From Deinococcus aquaedulcis (lineage in GTDB: Bacteria; Deinococcota; Deinococci; Deinococcales; Deinococcaceae): a stretch of 64,000 bases of DNA. Each line of letters opens with the position of its first letter. Position 1 is the first letter of the stretch. The notes under the pieces were generated by a model. It worked only from the letters and a program-made list of their open reading frames with translations. It was not told the DNA's origin and ran no database searches. Both the position numbers and the translations under genes were made by a program. Positions 54,631 to 63,261 of this stretch are shown here, one piece after another. The DNA lies in the NCBI RefSeq assembly GCF_019693445.1, contig NZ_JAHRBL010000009.1, positions 1-64,000 on the forward strand. The letters run 5' to 3'.

Positions 54631-54784
54631 GGGCCATGAGCCATGGGCTATGAGCGCTGGGGGTAGATGGGGCCGTTCTTCCCCGGCGCCGGCACCACCA
54701 CACAGGCGCTCATCCCCTGAAAGGAAGAGAACCGGGCCACCCTCCCCGGTCCTCCCTCATGGCTCATGGCCCAAAGCTCATGGC
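54631..54784. repeat. 15-bp perfect inverted repeat (CATGAGCC family)
   Basis: GGGCCATGAGCCATG (54631-54645) recurs as its exact inverted copy CATGGCTCATGGCCC (54758-54772), with further CATGAGC units at both ends. A small ACCGGG/CCCGGT stem lies between. It occupies the whole gap between convergent genes and could end both transcripts, but differs from the GTGAGTGG family. Confidence 0.55.
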
Positions 54785-54788
54785 CTCC

Positions 54789-56093
54789 TCAATTCACGCG
54801 GTCCAGAATCAGCGGCTCGGCTTCGGGGGCGGTCTCGCTGATCTCCAGGCCGGCGCTCAGCAGGTGCTGGGCGGTGTCCAGGCCGCGTCCATCTCGGTGG
54901 TAGATGCGCAGCACGGCCTCGCCCGCCGCCACCGCCTCGCCGGGTTTTTTCAGCAGTTCCACGCCCACGCCGTGGTCAATGGCCTCGCCCTTGCGCTCAC
55001 GCCCGCCGCCCAGGGCCAGCACCGCGCGGCCCACGCTCAGGGCGTCAATGCGGGCCACGAATCCGGCTGTGGGGGCGGTCACGTCGGCGCGGCCGGGGGC
55101 CACGTCGAACTTGGCCGGGTCGTCCACGTAGCTGGCGTCGCCGCCCTGCGCGGCCACGAAGGCGCGGAACTTGGCCAGGGCGCTGCCGTCCTGCAGGGTC
55201 TGACGGGCGCGGGCTTCGGCCTGGGCTTCGGGCTCGCCGTGGGCCGCCAGGGCTTCTACTGCCAGGGCCACGCACAGTTCGGTGAGGTCGTGGGGCCCCT
55301 GACCGCGCAGGGTGTCCAGGGCCTCTTGCACTTCCAGGCTGTTGCCCGCCATGTGGCCCAGGGGCGTGTCCATGTCGGTGAGGACCGCGCGCACCTGCCG
55401 CCCGGCGCGGGTGCCGATGTCCACCATGGCGCGCGCCAGTCCCCGGCCATCGTCCAGCGTGCGCATGAAGGCCCCGGCGCCCACCTTCACGTCCAGCACC
55501 ACCGTGTGCGCCCCAGAGGCCAGTTTCTTGCTCATGATGGAGCTGGCGATGAGGGGCAGGCAGTCCACCGTGGCCGTCACGTCGCGCAGGGCGTACAGCT
55601 TGCCGTCGGCCGGGGCGAGGTCCTTGCTCTGGCCCACCAGGGCGAGACCAATCTCGCGTGCCTGGCGCAGGAAGGGCTCTTCTTCCAGCTCGGGGCTCCA
55701 GCCGGGAATGCTCTCCAGCTTGTCAATGGTGCCGCCGGTGTGGGCCAGTCCGCGCCCGCTCATCTTGGCCACGGTCAGGCCCAGGGCGGCCAGCATGGGG
55801 GTCAGGATCAGGCTGGTTTTGTCGCCCACGCCGCCGGTGGAGTGCTTGTCCACGGTACGTTCCAGGGTGCCCAGGTTCATCAGGTCGCCGCTCTCGGCCA
55901 TCACCATCGTCAGGTCGGCGGTTTCCTGCGCGGCCATGCCGCGCAGGAACACAGCCATCAGCCACGCGCTCATCTGGTAGTCGGGCACCTCGCCCTGGGT
56001 GTAGCCCAGGACCAGCTGCTCCAGTTCGGCGCGCGTGTGCGTCTGGCCGTCGCGCTTCTTGCGAATGAGGTCGGGGATGTTGTGTGCGGTCAT
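54789..56093 (-). CDS. Pyrimidine-nucleoside/thymidine phosphorylase
   Basis: A 434-residue enzyme that splits thymidine, and probably uridine, with phosphate for nucleoside salvage. The phosphate-binding motif [13 protein letters not shown] is near residue 83-95, with the hinge [16 protein letters not shown]. The Lys/Arg and Ser residues of the base site follow in [17 protein letters not shown]. The ATG at 56093 has TAAACT five nt upstream. Confidence 0.92.
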   Translation of the reverse strand: MTAHNIPDLIRKKRDGQTHTRAELEQLVLGYTQGEVPDYQMSAWLMAVFLRGMAAQETADLTMVMAESGDLMNLGTLERTVDKHSTGGVGDKTSLILTPMLAALGLTVAKMSGRGLAHTGGTIDKLESIPGWSPELEEEPFLRQAREIGLALVGQSKDLAPADGKLYALRDVTATVDCLPLIASSIMSKKLASGAHTVVLDVKVGAGAFMRTLDDGRGLARAMVDIGTRAGRQVRAVLTDMDTPLGHMAGNSLEVQEALDTLRGQGPHDLTELCVALAVEALAAHGEPEAQAEARARQTLQDGSALAKFRAFVAAQGGDASYVDDPAKFDVAPGRADVTAPTAGFVARIDALSVGRAVLALGGGRERKGEAIDHGVGVELLKKPGEAVAAGEAVLRIYHRDGRGLDTAQHLLSAGLEISETAPEAEPLILDRVN

Positions 56094-56098
56094 AGCGC

Positions 56099-56104
56099 AG
56101 TTTA
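56099..56104 (-). promoter_or_regulatory. -10 box of the pyrimidine-nucleoside phosphorylase gene
   Basis: TAAACT on the minus strand, 5 nt (gcgct) before the ATG at 56093. Confidence 0.5.
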
Positions 56105-56162
56105 CGTCCAGGGGACGGAAAGGGGGCCGGGGTAGGCTTCAGGGGGCAGATGAAGCGTCAAG

Positions 56163-56594
56163 TTATGGATCAGCGTAAAGGTCAATGTCCAGTGCCGCAC
56201 CAATGGCGCCCAGGAGGGCCATTTGCTGGCCATTCAGGTGAAGAGATGGGCTAGAGGTGGTCGCGGGGTCCCATTTCGCCACCACAACCAGTTCCAGATT
56301 CAGCCCCAGGTCCGTCACGGCCTGCCCCAGCACTTTGAGCTGTCCTGCTGTTTCGGCCAGCACTTCTTCGACCAGCGGCTCCAGATAAAATGCTGGCTGT
56401 TCTGGCAGGCCAAAGGCCCAGTGGTCGCATACGGGCACCGTGCGGCCAGCAAAGCGCGCGTCCACGGCGCTGCGTTCGCCCCGCCGCCACGTCCGGGTCG
56501 GCGTCAAGCCCACACGCACCGTGAATTCATCGGGGTCAAAGTCGCCCATCACCGACAGATAGACCTGCATCAGCGGCGTGGTTTCGGTGGTCAT
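56163..56594 (-). CDS. DUF4279 domain protein
   Basis: A 143-residue protein with the DUF4279 core: VYLSVMGDFDPDEFTVRVGL at the start and WDPATTSSPSLHLNGQQMALLG near the end. Two conserved-looking Trp/His segments (RTWRRGERS, CDHWAFGLP) follow. Function unknown; such genes are widespread as orphans. The ATG overlaps the stop of the upstream Fe-S gene (ATGA), so they are probably coupled. Confidence 0.75.
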   Translation of the reverse strand: MTTETTPLMQVYLSVMGDFDPDEFTVRVGLTPTRTWRRGERSAVDARFAGRTVPVCDHWAFGLPEQPAFYLEPLVEEVLAETAGQLKVLGQAVTDLGLNLELVVVAKWDPATTSSPSLHLNGQQMALLGAIGAALDIDLYADP

Positions 56595-57046
56595 CCCCCG
56601 CCACTGATCCAGCCCACCTTCGCGTGGGTGCCGTCGCAGTAGGGCTTGTTCTCGCTCTGGCCGCAGCGGCACAGGGCGGCGCGCACGTCGCGCACCTCGC
56701 CGCCCGGGGTGGTGATGGTCAGGTTGCCGCGAAGCACGAGGGGACCGTCGGGCAACGGGGTAATGGTGGTGGGCTGCTGGGGCGTCTCGGGGCTTTCGCC
56801 GTCCAGGGCGTAGTGCAGGGCGCCAGTAGGACAGGTGCGGACCACGGCGGCGATGGCCTGGGGGTCGGCGTTCTCCGCCTGAATCCAGGGGCGTTCCTGG
56901 GGCCGGAACACCTCGGGCAGGCCGCGCACGCAGTTGGCCACATGCACGCAGCGCCGGGCGTCGTAGTAGACGGTGACGCCGTGGCCCGTGTAGGCCTTGC
57001 CCTGGGCCAGATCGGCGGTGGTGGGAAGCGGGCCGTCAGGGGTCAT
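56591..57046 (-). CDS. Fusion of a 4Fe-4S ferredoxin-like domain and a CDGSH Fe-S domain
   Basis: A 151-residue protein with two Fe-S sites. The N-terminal half matches the divergent Fer4-type domain (RRCVHVANCVRGLPEVF, then VRTCPTGALHY), and the C-terminal half holds the CDGSH motif CRCGQSENKPYCDGTH with three Cys and one His for a 2Fe-2S cluster. Likely an electron-transfer or redox-sensing protein. TACACT lies five nt before the ATG. Confidence 0.85.
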   Translation of the reverse strand: MTPDGPLPTTADLAQGKAYTGHGVTVYYDARRCVHVANCVRGLPEVFRPQERPWIQAENADPQAIAAVVRTCPTGALHYALDGESPETPQQPTTITPLPDGPLVLRGNLTITTPGGEVRDVRAALCRCGQSENKPYCDGTHAKVGWISGGG

Positions 57047-57049
57047 GGG

Positions 57050-58003
57050 CTAGTGTAGCGGCAGGTGCCGGGTGCAGCGCGCGTGCAGGCGCACAAATTC
57101 GGCGTGCAGTTCGGGCGGGCTGTCAATGCGGAAGTCGCAGTCCAGGCCCAGCAGAAAGGCGGCAAACGAGTGCAGGTGTTCGCGCTGGCAGCGCAGGCGG
57201 GTGCCCTGCCCCTCGGGTTCCAGTTCGCTGCCCCACAGCGACACCCGGCCGCGCAGGTGTTCCGGCGGGGCGTCCAGCCACACGCTGATGTCAAAGGCGG
57301 TGGGCGGGGCGCGCAACTGCGAGCGCAGGTAGGCGGCGGCGTCAAAGTCGGCGGGCGGGGTAAAGGTCGCGTCCAGCACCGCCAGCGCCTGCATGCGGTC
57401 CACCCGGAACGAGCGCTTCTGGCCGCGCAGGTGGCACCAGCCCACGGCGTACCAGCGGCTGTCAAAGTGCACCAGCCGGTACACGTCCACCTGCCGCTCG
57501 CTGGGGGGCGCCTCGTGCGCGGCGTAGGTCAGCTTCACGGTGCGCGCCGCGCGCACGGCCTGCAGCAGGGTCGCCAGCACCTCCACCTCCACGCCCACCG
57601 CCCAGGGCGAGGCGTCCAGTTGCACGCTGCCTTCCAGCGCCCGCACGTCGTCGCGCAGGGCCTGGGGCAGGCAGCGGGTCAGCTTGGCTCCGGCACTTTC
57701 GGCGGCGGGGGCCAGCGCGCCCAAGCCCAGCCCCTGCAGCGCGCGCAGGCCCAGGGCGGCGGCCAGGGCTTCTTCGGGCGTGAACATCAGCGGGGGCAGC
57801 CGGAACCCGGGCTTCAGGCGGTAGGCGCCGCCCACGCCCCGTCGGCCTTCCACCGGAATGCCCAGATCCTGCAGCCGGGTCACGTAACGCTGCACCGTGC
57901 GCGGGCTGACCTCCAGCCGGCGGGCCAGTTCCGCGCCGGTCACGCTCTCGCGGCCCTGCAGCAGTTCCAGCACCGTCAGCACACGCATGGCCGGGTCGTA
58001 CAT
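57050..58003 (-). CDS. WYL-domain transcriptional regulator
   Basis: A 317-residue regulator: an N-terminal winged helix (TGAELARRLEVSPRTVQRYV), a middle helical region and a WYL domain (VHFDSRWYAVGWCHLRG) that usually binds a nucleic acid or nucleotide ligand. A C-terminal WCX-like segment follows. It is divergent from three DinB genes and probably controls them or itself. ATG at 58003 from the TACGCT spacing. Confidence 0.88.
   Translation of the reverse strand: MYDPAMRVLTVLELLQGRESVTGAELARRLEVSPRTVQRYVTRLQDLGIPVEGRRGVGGAYRLKPGFRLPPLMFTPEEALAAALGLRALQGLGLGALAPAAESAGAKLTRCLPQALRDDVRALEGSVQLDASPWAVGVEVEVLATLLQAVRAARTVKLTYAAHEAPPSERQVDVYRLVHFDSRWYAVGWCHLRGQKRSFRVDRMQALAVLDATFTPPADFDAAAYLRSQLRAPPTAFDISVWLDAPPEHLRGRVSLWGSELEPEGQGTRLRCQREHLHSFAAFLLGLDCDFRIDSPPELHAEFVRLHARCTRHLPLH
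57052..57057 (-). promoter_or_regulatory. -10 box of the Fe-S fusion gene
   Basis: TACACT on the minus strand, 5 nt (agccc) before the ATG at 57046; the box overlaps the stop of the WYL gene. Confidence 0.45.
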
Positions 58004-58010
58004 GGGGCTC

Positions 58011-58016
58011 AGCGTA
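58011..58016 (-). promoter_or_regulatory. -10 box of the WYL regulator gene
   Basis: TACGCT on the minus strand, 7 nt (gagcccc) before the ATG at 58003. The 75 bp to the DinB start at 58091 are shared control DNA. Confidence 0.5.
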
Positions 58017-58090
58017 CACCCCAAAGGCGACACACCCTGACGGGAATCACTATTACGCTAGGGGCAGATTCAACCACAGGAGGTTCACCT

Positions 58091-58585
58091 ATGACGACCA
58101 CTGCCCCCTCCACCGCTGTTCCCTCTGTTCTCACGCTGGACGCGCTGCTCACGCACTGGCAGGGCCACCGCGCCCTGACCCGCCGGGTCATTGAGGCCTT
58201 TCCCGAGGACACACTGTTCACGTTCACGGCGGCGCCCCCCATGCGCACTTTTGGGGAGCTGAGCTGGGAGTTGGTGGGCCTCACCGATTACGTGCTGACG
58301 GGTCTGCGCGACGATGACTGGCGCTGGACCGCGCCGGCCGAGCCCGGGCCCCAGGACCGCGCGGCGCTGCTGGCGGCCTGGGATGCCCAGACGCCCGCGC
58401 TAGACACGGCCCTGCCGGGGGCCGACCCCGAGTGGATGAACCGCCCACAGCCCACCACCTGGGGCGAGATGTCGCCGCTGGCCCTGGTGACCTACGCCAT
58501 CGACAACGAGATCCACCACCGGGGTCAGGGGTACGTCTACCTGCGCGCTCTGGGCATCGAGCCGCCGGCCTTTTACGAGCGCTGA
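58091..58585 (+). CDS. DinB-fold protein (first of three)
   Basis: A 164-residue DinB-superfamily protein beginning with a short Thr/Pro stretch. The helical core opens near LLTHWQGHRALTRRVIEAF and ends with the metal-type HHRGQGYVYLRALG. The ATG has AGGAGGTT before it. TACGCT at 58054-58059 could be its -10. It shares large blocks with the next gene (LFTF, HHR.QGYVYLRALG), so they are paralogues. Substrate unknown. Confidence 0.82.
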   Translation: MTTTAPSTAVPSVLTLDALLTHWQGHRALTRRVIEAFPEDTLFTFTAAPPMRTFGELSWELVGLTDYVLTGLRDDDWRWTAPAEPGPQDRAALLAAWDAQTPALDTALPGADPEWMNRPQPTTWGEMSPLALVTYAIDNEIHHRGQGYVYLRALGIEPPAFYER

Positions 58586-59067
58586 TGCTGGGCCCGGCGC
58601 TGGCCGCCCACTGGCTGGGTCACCATCACCTGACCGCCCGCACCCTGCTGGCCTACCCCGACGAGGCGCTGTTCACCTTCTCATCTGCGCCGCCGCTGCG
58701 CCCGTTTGGCGCCATGGTGTGGGAGGTGCATGGCCAGACTGGGTACGTGTTGGATGGGCTGCGCACGGGCACCTGGGGCGAGCCGCACTGGCCAGAGCCG
58801 GCTGACCAGGACCCGGCCGCCCTGCGTGCGGCCTGGGCGGCGCAGTCTGCCCGGCTGGCGCGGGAACTGCCGGCCGTGCCCGAGGCGCGGTATCTGGACA
58901 TGCAGCGCACCGGCTGGGGCGAGCTGAGTGGGCTGGGTGCGGCGCTGGGGGCCATCGACAACCAGGTGCACCACCGCGCCCAGGGATATGTGTATCTGCG
59001 GGCTCTTGGGCTTGAACCGCCGGACTTCTGGAACCGTACCCCACCCGCTGCCTTTCAAGGAGAATGA
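58585..59067 (+). CDS. DinB-fold protein (second of three)
   Basis: A 160-residue paralogue of the previous gene, with GQTGYVLDGLRTGTWGEPHW and a closing HHRAQGYVYLRALGLEPPDF. The ATG overlaps the previous stop (TGATG), so the two are coupled. The upstream part of the longest open frame lies inside the previous gene and is not used. Metal site histidines are kept. Confidence 0.82.
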   Translation: MLGPALAAHWLGHHHLTARTLLAYPDEALFTFSSAPPLRPFGAMVWEVHGQTGYVLDGLRTGTWGEPHWPEPADQDPAALRAAWAAQSARLARELPAVPEARYLDMQRTGWGELSGLGAALGAIDNQVHHRAQGYVYLRALGLEPPDFWNRTPPAAFQGE

Positions 59068-59071
59068 ATGT

Positions 59072-59593
59072 ATGGCCGACCTTTCGCTGCCTCTGGAAAC
59101 CTTTCGCCGCAATGCCCGCGTGAACGAGGCCCTCCTGAAGGCCCTGGCCCCGGCCGACTACGCCCTGAGTGACGGCCAGGGCGGCTGGACCATCGAGCGG
59201 CACCTGCGCCACATGGCGGGCTTCCGGGTGGGCTGGCTGTGGAACCTGTCGCGCGAGCATGCCATGCCTCTGCTGGACCCCACGCAGAAAGACGCCGACG
59301 GGGACCCCCTGTGGCGCTGGCAGGAGGCCCCCGCCGAAGAGCTGGGCGCGGCCTTGACCGCTGGGGACGAGGCCGCTGTGAACGCAGTGCAGGCCCACCT
59401 CGCCTCGGGCGAGCCGTTTGCCGATCCCTGGAACGAGGGCAGCTACCGTTCCCACCCCGCCCACTTTCTGATGCACACGGTGGTGCACGACAGCCACCAC
59501 CGGGGTCAGATCATGGCCCTGCTGCGCCAGGGCGGGCACAGCAAAGCCGAGATGGACGCCCTGGACGACCACTGGGCCATCTGGCGCGAATAG
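59072..59593 (+). CDS. DinB-fold protein (third of three)
   Basis: A 173-residue DinB-family protein less similar to the other two. The core contains ERHLRHMAGFRVGW, SYRSHPAHFLMHTVVHDSHH and HRGQIMALLRQGG, giving a three-His pattern. The ATG at 59072 has AAGGAG before it. It is the last gene of the group and is followed by a strong bidirectional terminator. Confidence 0.85.
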   Translation: MADLSLPLETFRRNARVNEALLKALAPADYALSDGQGGWTIERHLRHMAGFRVGWLWNLSREHAMPLLDPTQKDADGDPLWRWQEAPAEELGAALTAGDEAAVNAVQAHLASGEPFADPWNEGSYRSHPAHFLMHTVVHDSHHRGQIMALLRQGGHSKAEMDALDDHWAIWRE

Positions 59594-59609
59594 ACCGGGC
59601 TGAACAAAT

Positions 59610-59647
59610 CAGGGCGGCCGGGGCGTAATGCCCCGGCCGCCCTGTTT
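59610..59647. terminator. Bidirectional terminator between DinB and CcdA genes
   Basis: Perfect 15-bp stem CAGGGCGGCCGGGGC / GCCCCGGCCGCCCTG (59610-59624 and 59630-59644) with a 5-nt loop; TTTGT follows on plus and ATTTGTT on minus. Confidence 0.88.
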
Positions 59648-59655
59648 GTCTGGCG

Positions 59656-60405
59656 CTACGGCAGCGCGGGCTGCAGCTCGGTGCGCTCCAGTTCGCGCTG
59701 CACGCCTGCGGTTTCCTCCAGGAAGGTCAGGCGTTGCAGGGCGGGCAGGCGCTCGACCAGGACGGTCTGCACCTGCCGGTCGAGGCCAAAGACCATGCCG
59801 GCGGCAAACAGCACCAGCACCACGCCGAACGCCTGCTGAAGCCCATTCAGGCGGCCCAGCAGGGCTGGGCGGTGCAGCAGGCGCCGGCCCCCCCACATCA
59901 CGCCCAGCATGGGCAGCGCCACACCCAGTGCGTAGGCCAGTGTCACGGCGGCGGCAAAGGCCGTGACCTCGCCGCTCAGGGCCAGGGTGGTCACGCTGGC
60001 CAGAATGGGGCCCACGCAGGGCGTCCAGACCACGCCCAGGGTCGCGCCGACCAGCACACCGCCCAGAAACCCGTCGCCCCCGCCGCCTGTTCGCTGCGGC
60101 AGGGCGCGGCTGGCCGCGAGTTCAAAGCGCGCCTGAAGGGCCGGCACCGCCAGCGTCAGGCCAAAGGCGGCCAGCAGCGCCACGGCCACCCAGCGAATGG
60201 CGTCCGGGCTGAGGTTCAGGGCCGTGACCACACTGGCCAGAAACAGCGTCAGCAGCACAAACGACCCCAGAAACCCGGCGATGATGCCCAGGGGCCGGCC
60301 CCGCCCGCCCACCGTGCCCGACAGCAGCACCGGCAGCACCGGCAACACGCAGGGCGACAGCACCGTGAGCAGGCCGCCCACAAACGCCACCAGGAGCAGC
60401 AGCAT
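59656..60405 (-). CDS. ccdA: CcdA-type thiol-redox membrane protein
   Basis: A 249-residue inner-membrane protein with six hydrophobic segments. The paired cysteines LSPCVLPVLP and WTPCVGPIL are the CcdA/DsbD-type redox pair that carries electrons from cytoplasmic thioredoxin to periplasmic thiol proteins. It lies 6 bp from the thioredoxin gene and should work with it. Confidence 0.9.
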   Translation of the reverse strand: MLLLLVAFVGGLLTVLSPCVLPVLPVLLSGTVGGRGRPLGIIAGFLGSFVLLTLFLASVVTALNLSPDAIRWVAVALLAAFGLTLAVPALQARFELAASRALPQRTGGGGDGFLGGVLVGATLGVVWTPCVGPILASVTTLALSGEVTAFAAAVTLAYALGVALPMLGVMWGGRRLLHRPALLGRLNGLQQAFGVVLVLFAAGMVFGLDRQVQTVLVERLPALQRLTFLEETAGVQRELERTELQPALP

Positions 60406-60411
60406 GGCCGC

Positions 60412-60846
60412 TCACATCTTCTTGGCGGCGGCGGCGTTGGCGACAATCTGTTTCAGGCCCCCGCCGCTCCACTTGCGCAGCGCCTTGCCCTGGGCATCCA
60501 CCAGCACGAAGGTGTGCTGGTACGTGACGTCGTACTGCTTTTTCAGCGCCGTTTCCTTGTCGTAGTCGGTTTTAAAGATCACGACGCCGGCGGGCAGGCC
60601 CTTCAGGTTCTTCTGGATGTCGGCCTCGGCGGCGCGGCAGTTGGGGCACCACGAGGCCCAGAAGAACAGCACCCGCTGCTGGCCCTTCGCGGCGTCAAAG
60701 GCGGCTTTCGTATAGGGCTGGTACCCGGGCGCTTTCGTCATGGCGCTCATGTTGTGGCTGGGCATGCTGGCGGCGGCCGTGGCCACCAGCGCCAGCAGCA
60801 GAAAGGGGGCGGCGGGACGTAGGGCGGTCAGGGTGAATCGGGTCAT
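60412..60846 (-). CDS. Secreted thioredoxin-like protein
   Basis: A 144-residue protein with a signal peptide (FLLLALVATAAAS) and a thioredoxin fold with WASWCPNCRAAE, the CxxC active site at the N-terminal end of a helix. It likely reduces or isomerises envelope disulphides, fed by the CcdA protein encoded just downstream. The cis-Pro segment is replaced by YQHTFVLVD. Confidence 0.88.
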   Translation of the reverse strand: MTRFTLTALRPAAPFLLLALVATAAASMPSHNMSAMTKAPGYQPYTKAAFDAAKGQQRVLFFWASWCPNCRAAEADIQKNLKGLPAGVVIFKTDYDKETALKKQYDVTYQHTFVLVDAQGKALRKWSGGGLKQIVANAAAAKKM

Positions 60847-60889
60847 GGTGGGCCTCCAGTCTGGGTACGGGCCGAGGGGCGCCAGAGGT

Positions 60890-62071
60890 TCAATGCTGGC
60901 GCGTCATCTGCTGGCGGGTCTGCAGGGTGCTGTCCAGCACGCGCAGGCCCTGGCCCCCCTCGGCCACGGCGAAGGTGCCGTCGGGCAGCGCGGTGATGTC
61001 CATCGGGTGGGTCAGCGTGGTGCGCGTCACCGGGCCGCCCCTGAGGGGCACCCGCGTCACGGCGCCGCTGCGGTCGGTCAGCAGGGCCACGTCGCCATTC
61101 AGACTCAGCTTGTCGGGGTGGCCGCCCACCGCCCAGGTCTGCGCCACGCTCAGGTCCGCCCGCAGCCGTAGCAGGCGGCCCTGCACGTCCAGCACCAGCA
61201 CGCCGCCCCGCACCGCTGCCAGCGCCACCGGCATTCCGCCCAGGAGCAGGCGGCGGCGCACGGCCAGCGTGGCCGGGTCCAGCACACAGACCTCGCCGCT
61301 GAGGTGGTGCGTGACCAGCAGATTGCCCCCCAGCAGCAGCACGCCGTCCATGACGTCGGCCAGGGGCATACCGGCCTCGCGGGCCAGTGTGACCTGCGCG
61401 CCGCCCAGGGTGCCCACCGCGCCGCGCACGCTCTTGAAGTACACACGGCCCCCTGCTGCGCCGCTGTCAGCTGTCAGGCCGGCTATGCCGTCGGGCACGT
61501 GGTGGGTGCGGGTCAGGCGCAGCGGGGCCAGGGTCAGTTCCAGCACGCGGTCATTGGCTGCGTCGGCCAGAAACACCCGCTGGCCCAGGCGCACGCCCTC
61601 GGTAAACCAGGGGCTCTGGGGCGCGGGGGCCGTCAGGGTGGCCTGCACCTGGCCCCCGGCCAGCACGCTCAGCGTGCCCTGACGGTCATTGCTGGCCACC
61701 AGCATGCGGCCGTCCACGCTGACCACCACCGCTGGGTCGGGCAGCGCGCCCGCCACCCCGCGTGAGGGCCCCAACAGGCCCAGGGTCAGCAGGGCCCCGG
61801 CCACAGCCGCCGCGCTCAGGGCGGCGGGCCACCAGCGCCGGGCCGGGCGGGCGCTGGCCAGCACCTGCGCGCGCACCGCAGGCGGTGGGGCCACAGGGGG
61901 CACCTCGGCCAGCAGCGCGGCCTCCACGCGGCGCAGCAGGGCCAGTTCCGCTCGGCACTCGGCGCAGCCGCGCAGGTGGGCCTGGGCCGCTTCACTCAGC
62001 GGCTCGCCGTGGGCGACGTGGCGGTGAAGCTCGTCCTGCACGGCCTGGCACTGTGTCTCTAATCCAGCCAC
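60890..62071 (-). CDS. Zinc-finger anti-sigma factor with propeller-like outer domain
   Basis: A 393-residue single-pass membrane protein. The N-terminal HxxxCxxC segment (HLRGCAEC, about residues 32-39) is the zf-HC2 anti-sigma motif, with one helix near 80-100 (WWPAALSAAAVAGALLTLGLL). The outer 290 residues carry repeated short beta segments (LRLRADLSVAQTWAVGGHP, FVAEGGQGLRVL-type) like a YncE/NHL-type propeller. GTG start at 62071 overlaps the sigma stop. It probably holds the sigma factor until an envelope signal. Confidence 0.8.
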   Translation of the reverse strand: MAGLETQCQAVQDELHRHVAHGEPLSEAAQAHLRGCAECRAELALLRRVEAALLAEVPPVAPPPAVRAQVLASARPARRWWPAALSAAAVAGALLTLGLLGPSRGVAGALPDPAVVVSVDGRMLVASNDRQGTLSVLAGGQVQATLTAPAPQSPWFTEGVRLGQRVFLADAANDRVLELTLAPLRLTRTHHVPDGIAGLTADSGAAGGRVYFKSVRGAVGTLGGAQVTLAREAGMPLADVMDGVLLLGGNLLVTHHLSGEVCVLDPATLAVRRRLLLGGMPVALAAVRGGVLVLDVQGRLLRLRADLSVAQTWAVGGHPDKLSLNGDVALLTDRSGAVTRVPLRGGPVTRTTLTHPMDITALPDGTFAVAEGGQGLRVLDSTLQTRQQMTRQH

Positions 62072-62658
62072 GAACGGGCCTCCTCGCCCAGCAGGCGCCT
62101 CAGGTGGCCCAGCGCATGGCTGAGCCGGCTCTTGACCGTACCGACCGGCACGCCCATGCCAGCGGCAATTTCCTCGCGGGTTTCGCCGCGCAGATAGGCG
62201 CGCTCCACCGTTTCGCGGTGCGTGGCACTGAGGCCGCCCAGTGCCTGCTGGACGCGGCCAGCGCGCGCCTGCGCTTCACTGCGCTGGGCGGGGCCGGGCT
62301 GCTCGTCGGGCAGTGACAATTCACCGCCGTCCTCGGGGTGCAGCGGCGTGGTGACTTTTGTGGCGCGCAGGCGGTCCAGGGCCCGCGAGCGCGCCACGAC
62401 CAGCAGGTAAGCCCGGAGGCCCGCCCGGTCTGGGTCATAGGCTTCGGGGCGCTCCCATAGCCGCACAAACACGTCCTGCAAGACCTCCTGGGCACTGGCC
62501 GCGTCCAGCAGGCGGGTCAGCACGCCGTACATCGCCGCCGCGTGCAGGTCGTAGGCTTCGGCCAGCGCCCGTTCGTCGCGGCGCCGCAGCCGAGCCGCCA
62601 GGACCAGATCGGGGCACGGCTCGGCCTGCCCTGCCTGGGGTGGGCCCGCCTTAGCCAT
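62059..62658 (-). CDS. ECF-type RNA polymerase sigma factor
   Basis: A 199-residue sigma-70 family factor. Region 2 contains LDAASAQEVLQDVFVRLWER and region 4 TREEIAAGMGVPVGTVKSRL. It has no sigma-3 domain. ATG at 62658 is chosen; a TTG 30 nt upstream is possible. TACTCT sits 18 nt before the ATG. It is followed by its likely anti-sigma, thioredoxin and CcdA, so it probably reacts to envelope redox stress. Confidence 0.9.
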   Translation of the reverse strand: MAKAGPPQAGQAEPCPDLVLAARLRRRDERALAEAYDLHAAAMYGVLTRLLDAASAQEVLQDVFVRLWERPEAYDPDRAGLRAYLLVVARSRALDRLRATKVTTPLHPEDGGELSLPDEQPGPAQRSEAQARAGRVQQALGGLSATHRETVERAYLRGETREEIAAGMGVPVGTVKSRLSHALGHLRRLLGEEARSWLD

Positions 62659-62733
62659 AAGAGTCCACGTCACGTTCAGAGTACGCAACCGGGCGCCGGT
62701 AGGGTTCAGTGGGGCGGGGGTTCGCCGGGCCGT

Positions 62734-63201
62734 TCAGCCGCGTGTGGGTGGCATCAGTGCCTTGCGCATCAGAAAGTTCGTGTGGCTGGGCGGATAGTCC
62801 TGTTCTTCGGCGTAGACCACGTAGCCTTGCCGCTCGTAAAAGGGGCGCGCCTGAAATTCCCAGGTGCTGAGCTTGGCACGGGTGCAGCCCAGTGTCATGG
62901 CTTGCGCTTCCACGTCGCCAAGCAGGCGGGCCCCCCAGCCCTGGCCGCGCAGGGGGTCATGCAGCCACAGCAGATCAATCTCCAGCCAGCCCCATAGCGG
63001 CACGGCCCGGCCGGTACAGCCGCCCAGCACCTCGCCCGCGTCCGAAAGCAGGTAGCACTCCAGCGGCACACTCATGCGGTGTTCGGGGGTCAGGCGCTGG
63101 CGCAGTATGGGGCTGTGCTTGTCGTTGTAGGCCACCAACGCGGCTGAGACTGCGGCCTCACGCTCGGCGTTGGCGCCCGATTCCAGATGGTAGGCGGGCA
63201 T
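62734..63201 (-). CDS. GNAT family N-acetyltransferase
   Basis: A 155-residue GNAT protein. The acetyl-CoA loop is LHDPLRGQGWGARLLGDVE, and the C-terminal FYERQGYVVYAEEQDYPPSH is typical. Substrate unknown. ATG at 63201 starts the fold; the longer frame runs upstream into the ftsH terminator. It is unrelated to the arginine-cluster GNAT genes in sequence. Confidence 0.83.
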   Translation of the reverse strand: MPAYHLESGANAEREAAVSAALVAYNDKHSPILRQRLTPEHRMSVPLECYLLSDAGEVLGGCTGRAVPLWGWLEIDLLWLHDPLRGQGWGARLLGDVEAQAMTLGCTRAKLSTWEFQARPFYERQGYVVYAEEQDYPPSHTNFLMRKALMPPTRG

Positions 63202-63261
63202 GAAGCCAGTCTGGCCGGGTGCAGGGCACGCAGCATCCGCCAGATTGCCCAGCAGGAGAAA

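Noticed and set aside
54759..56135. A 458-codon plus-strand open frame opposite the nucleoside phosphorylase
   Set aside because: The minus-strand gene has complete catalytic motifs; the plus frame is Gln/His/Gly-rich and begins in the repeat.
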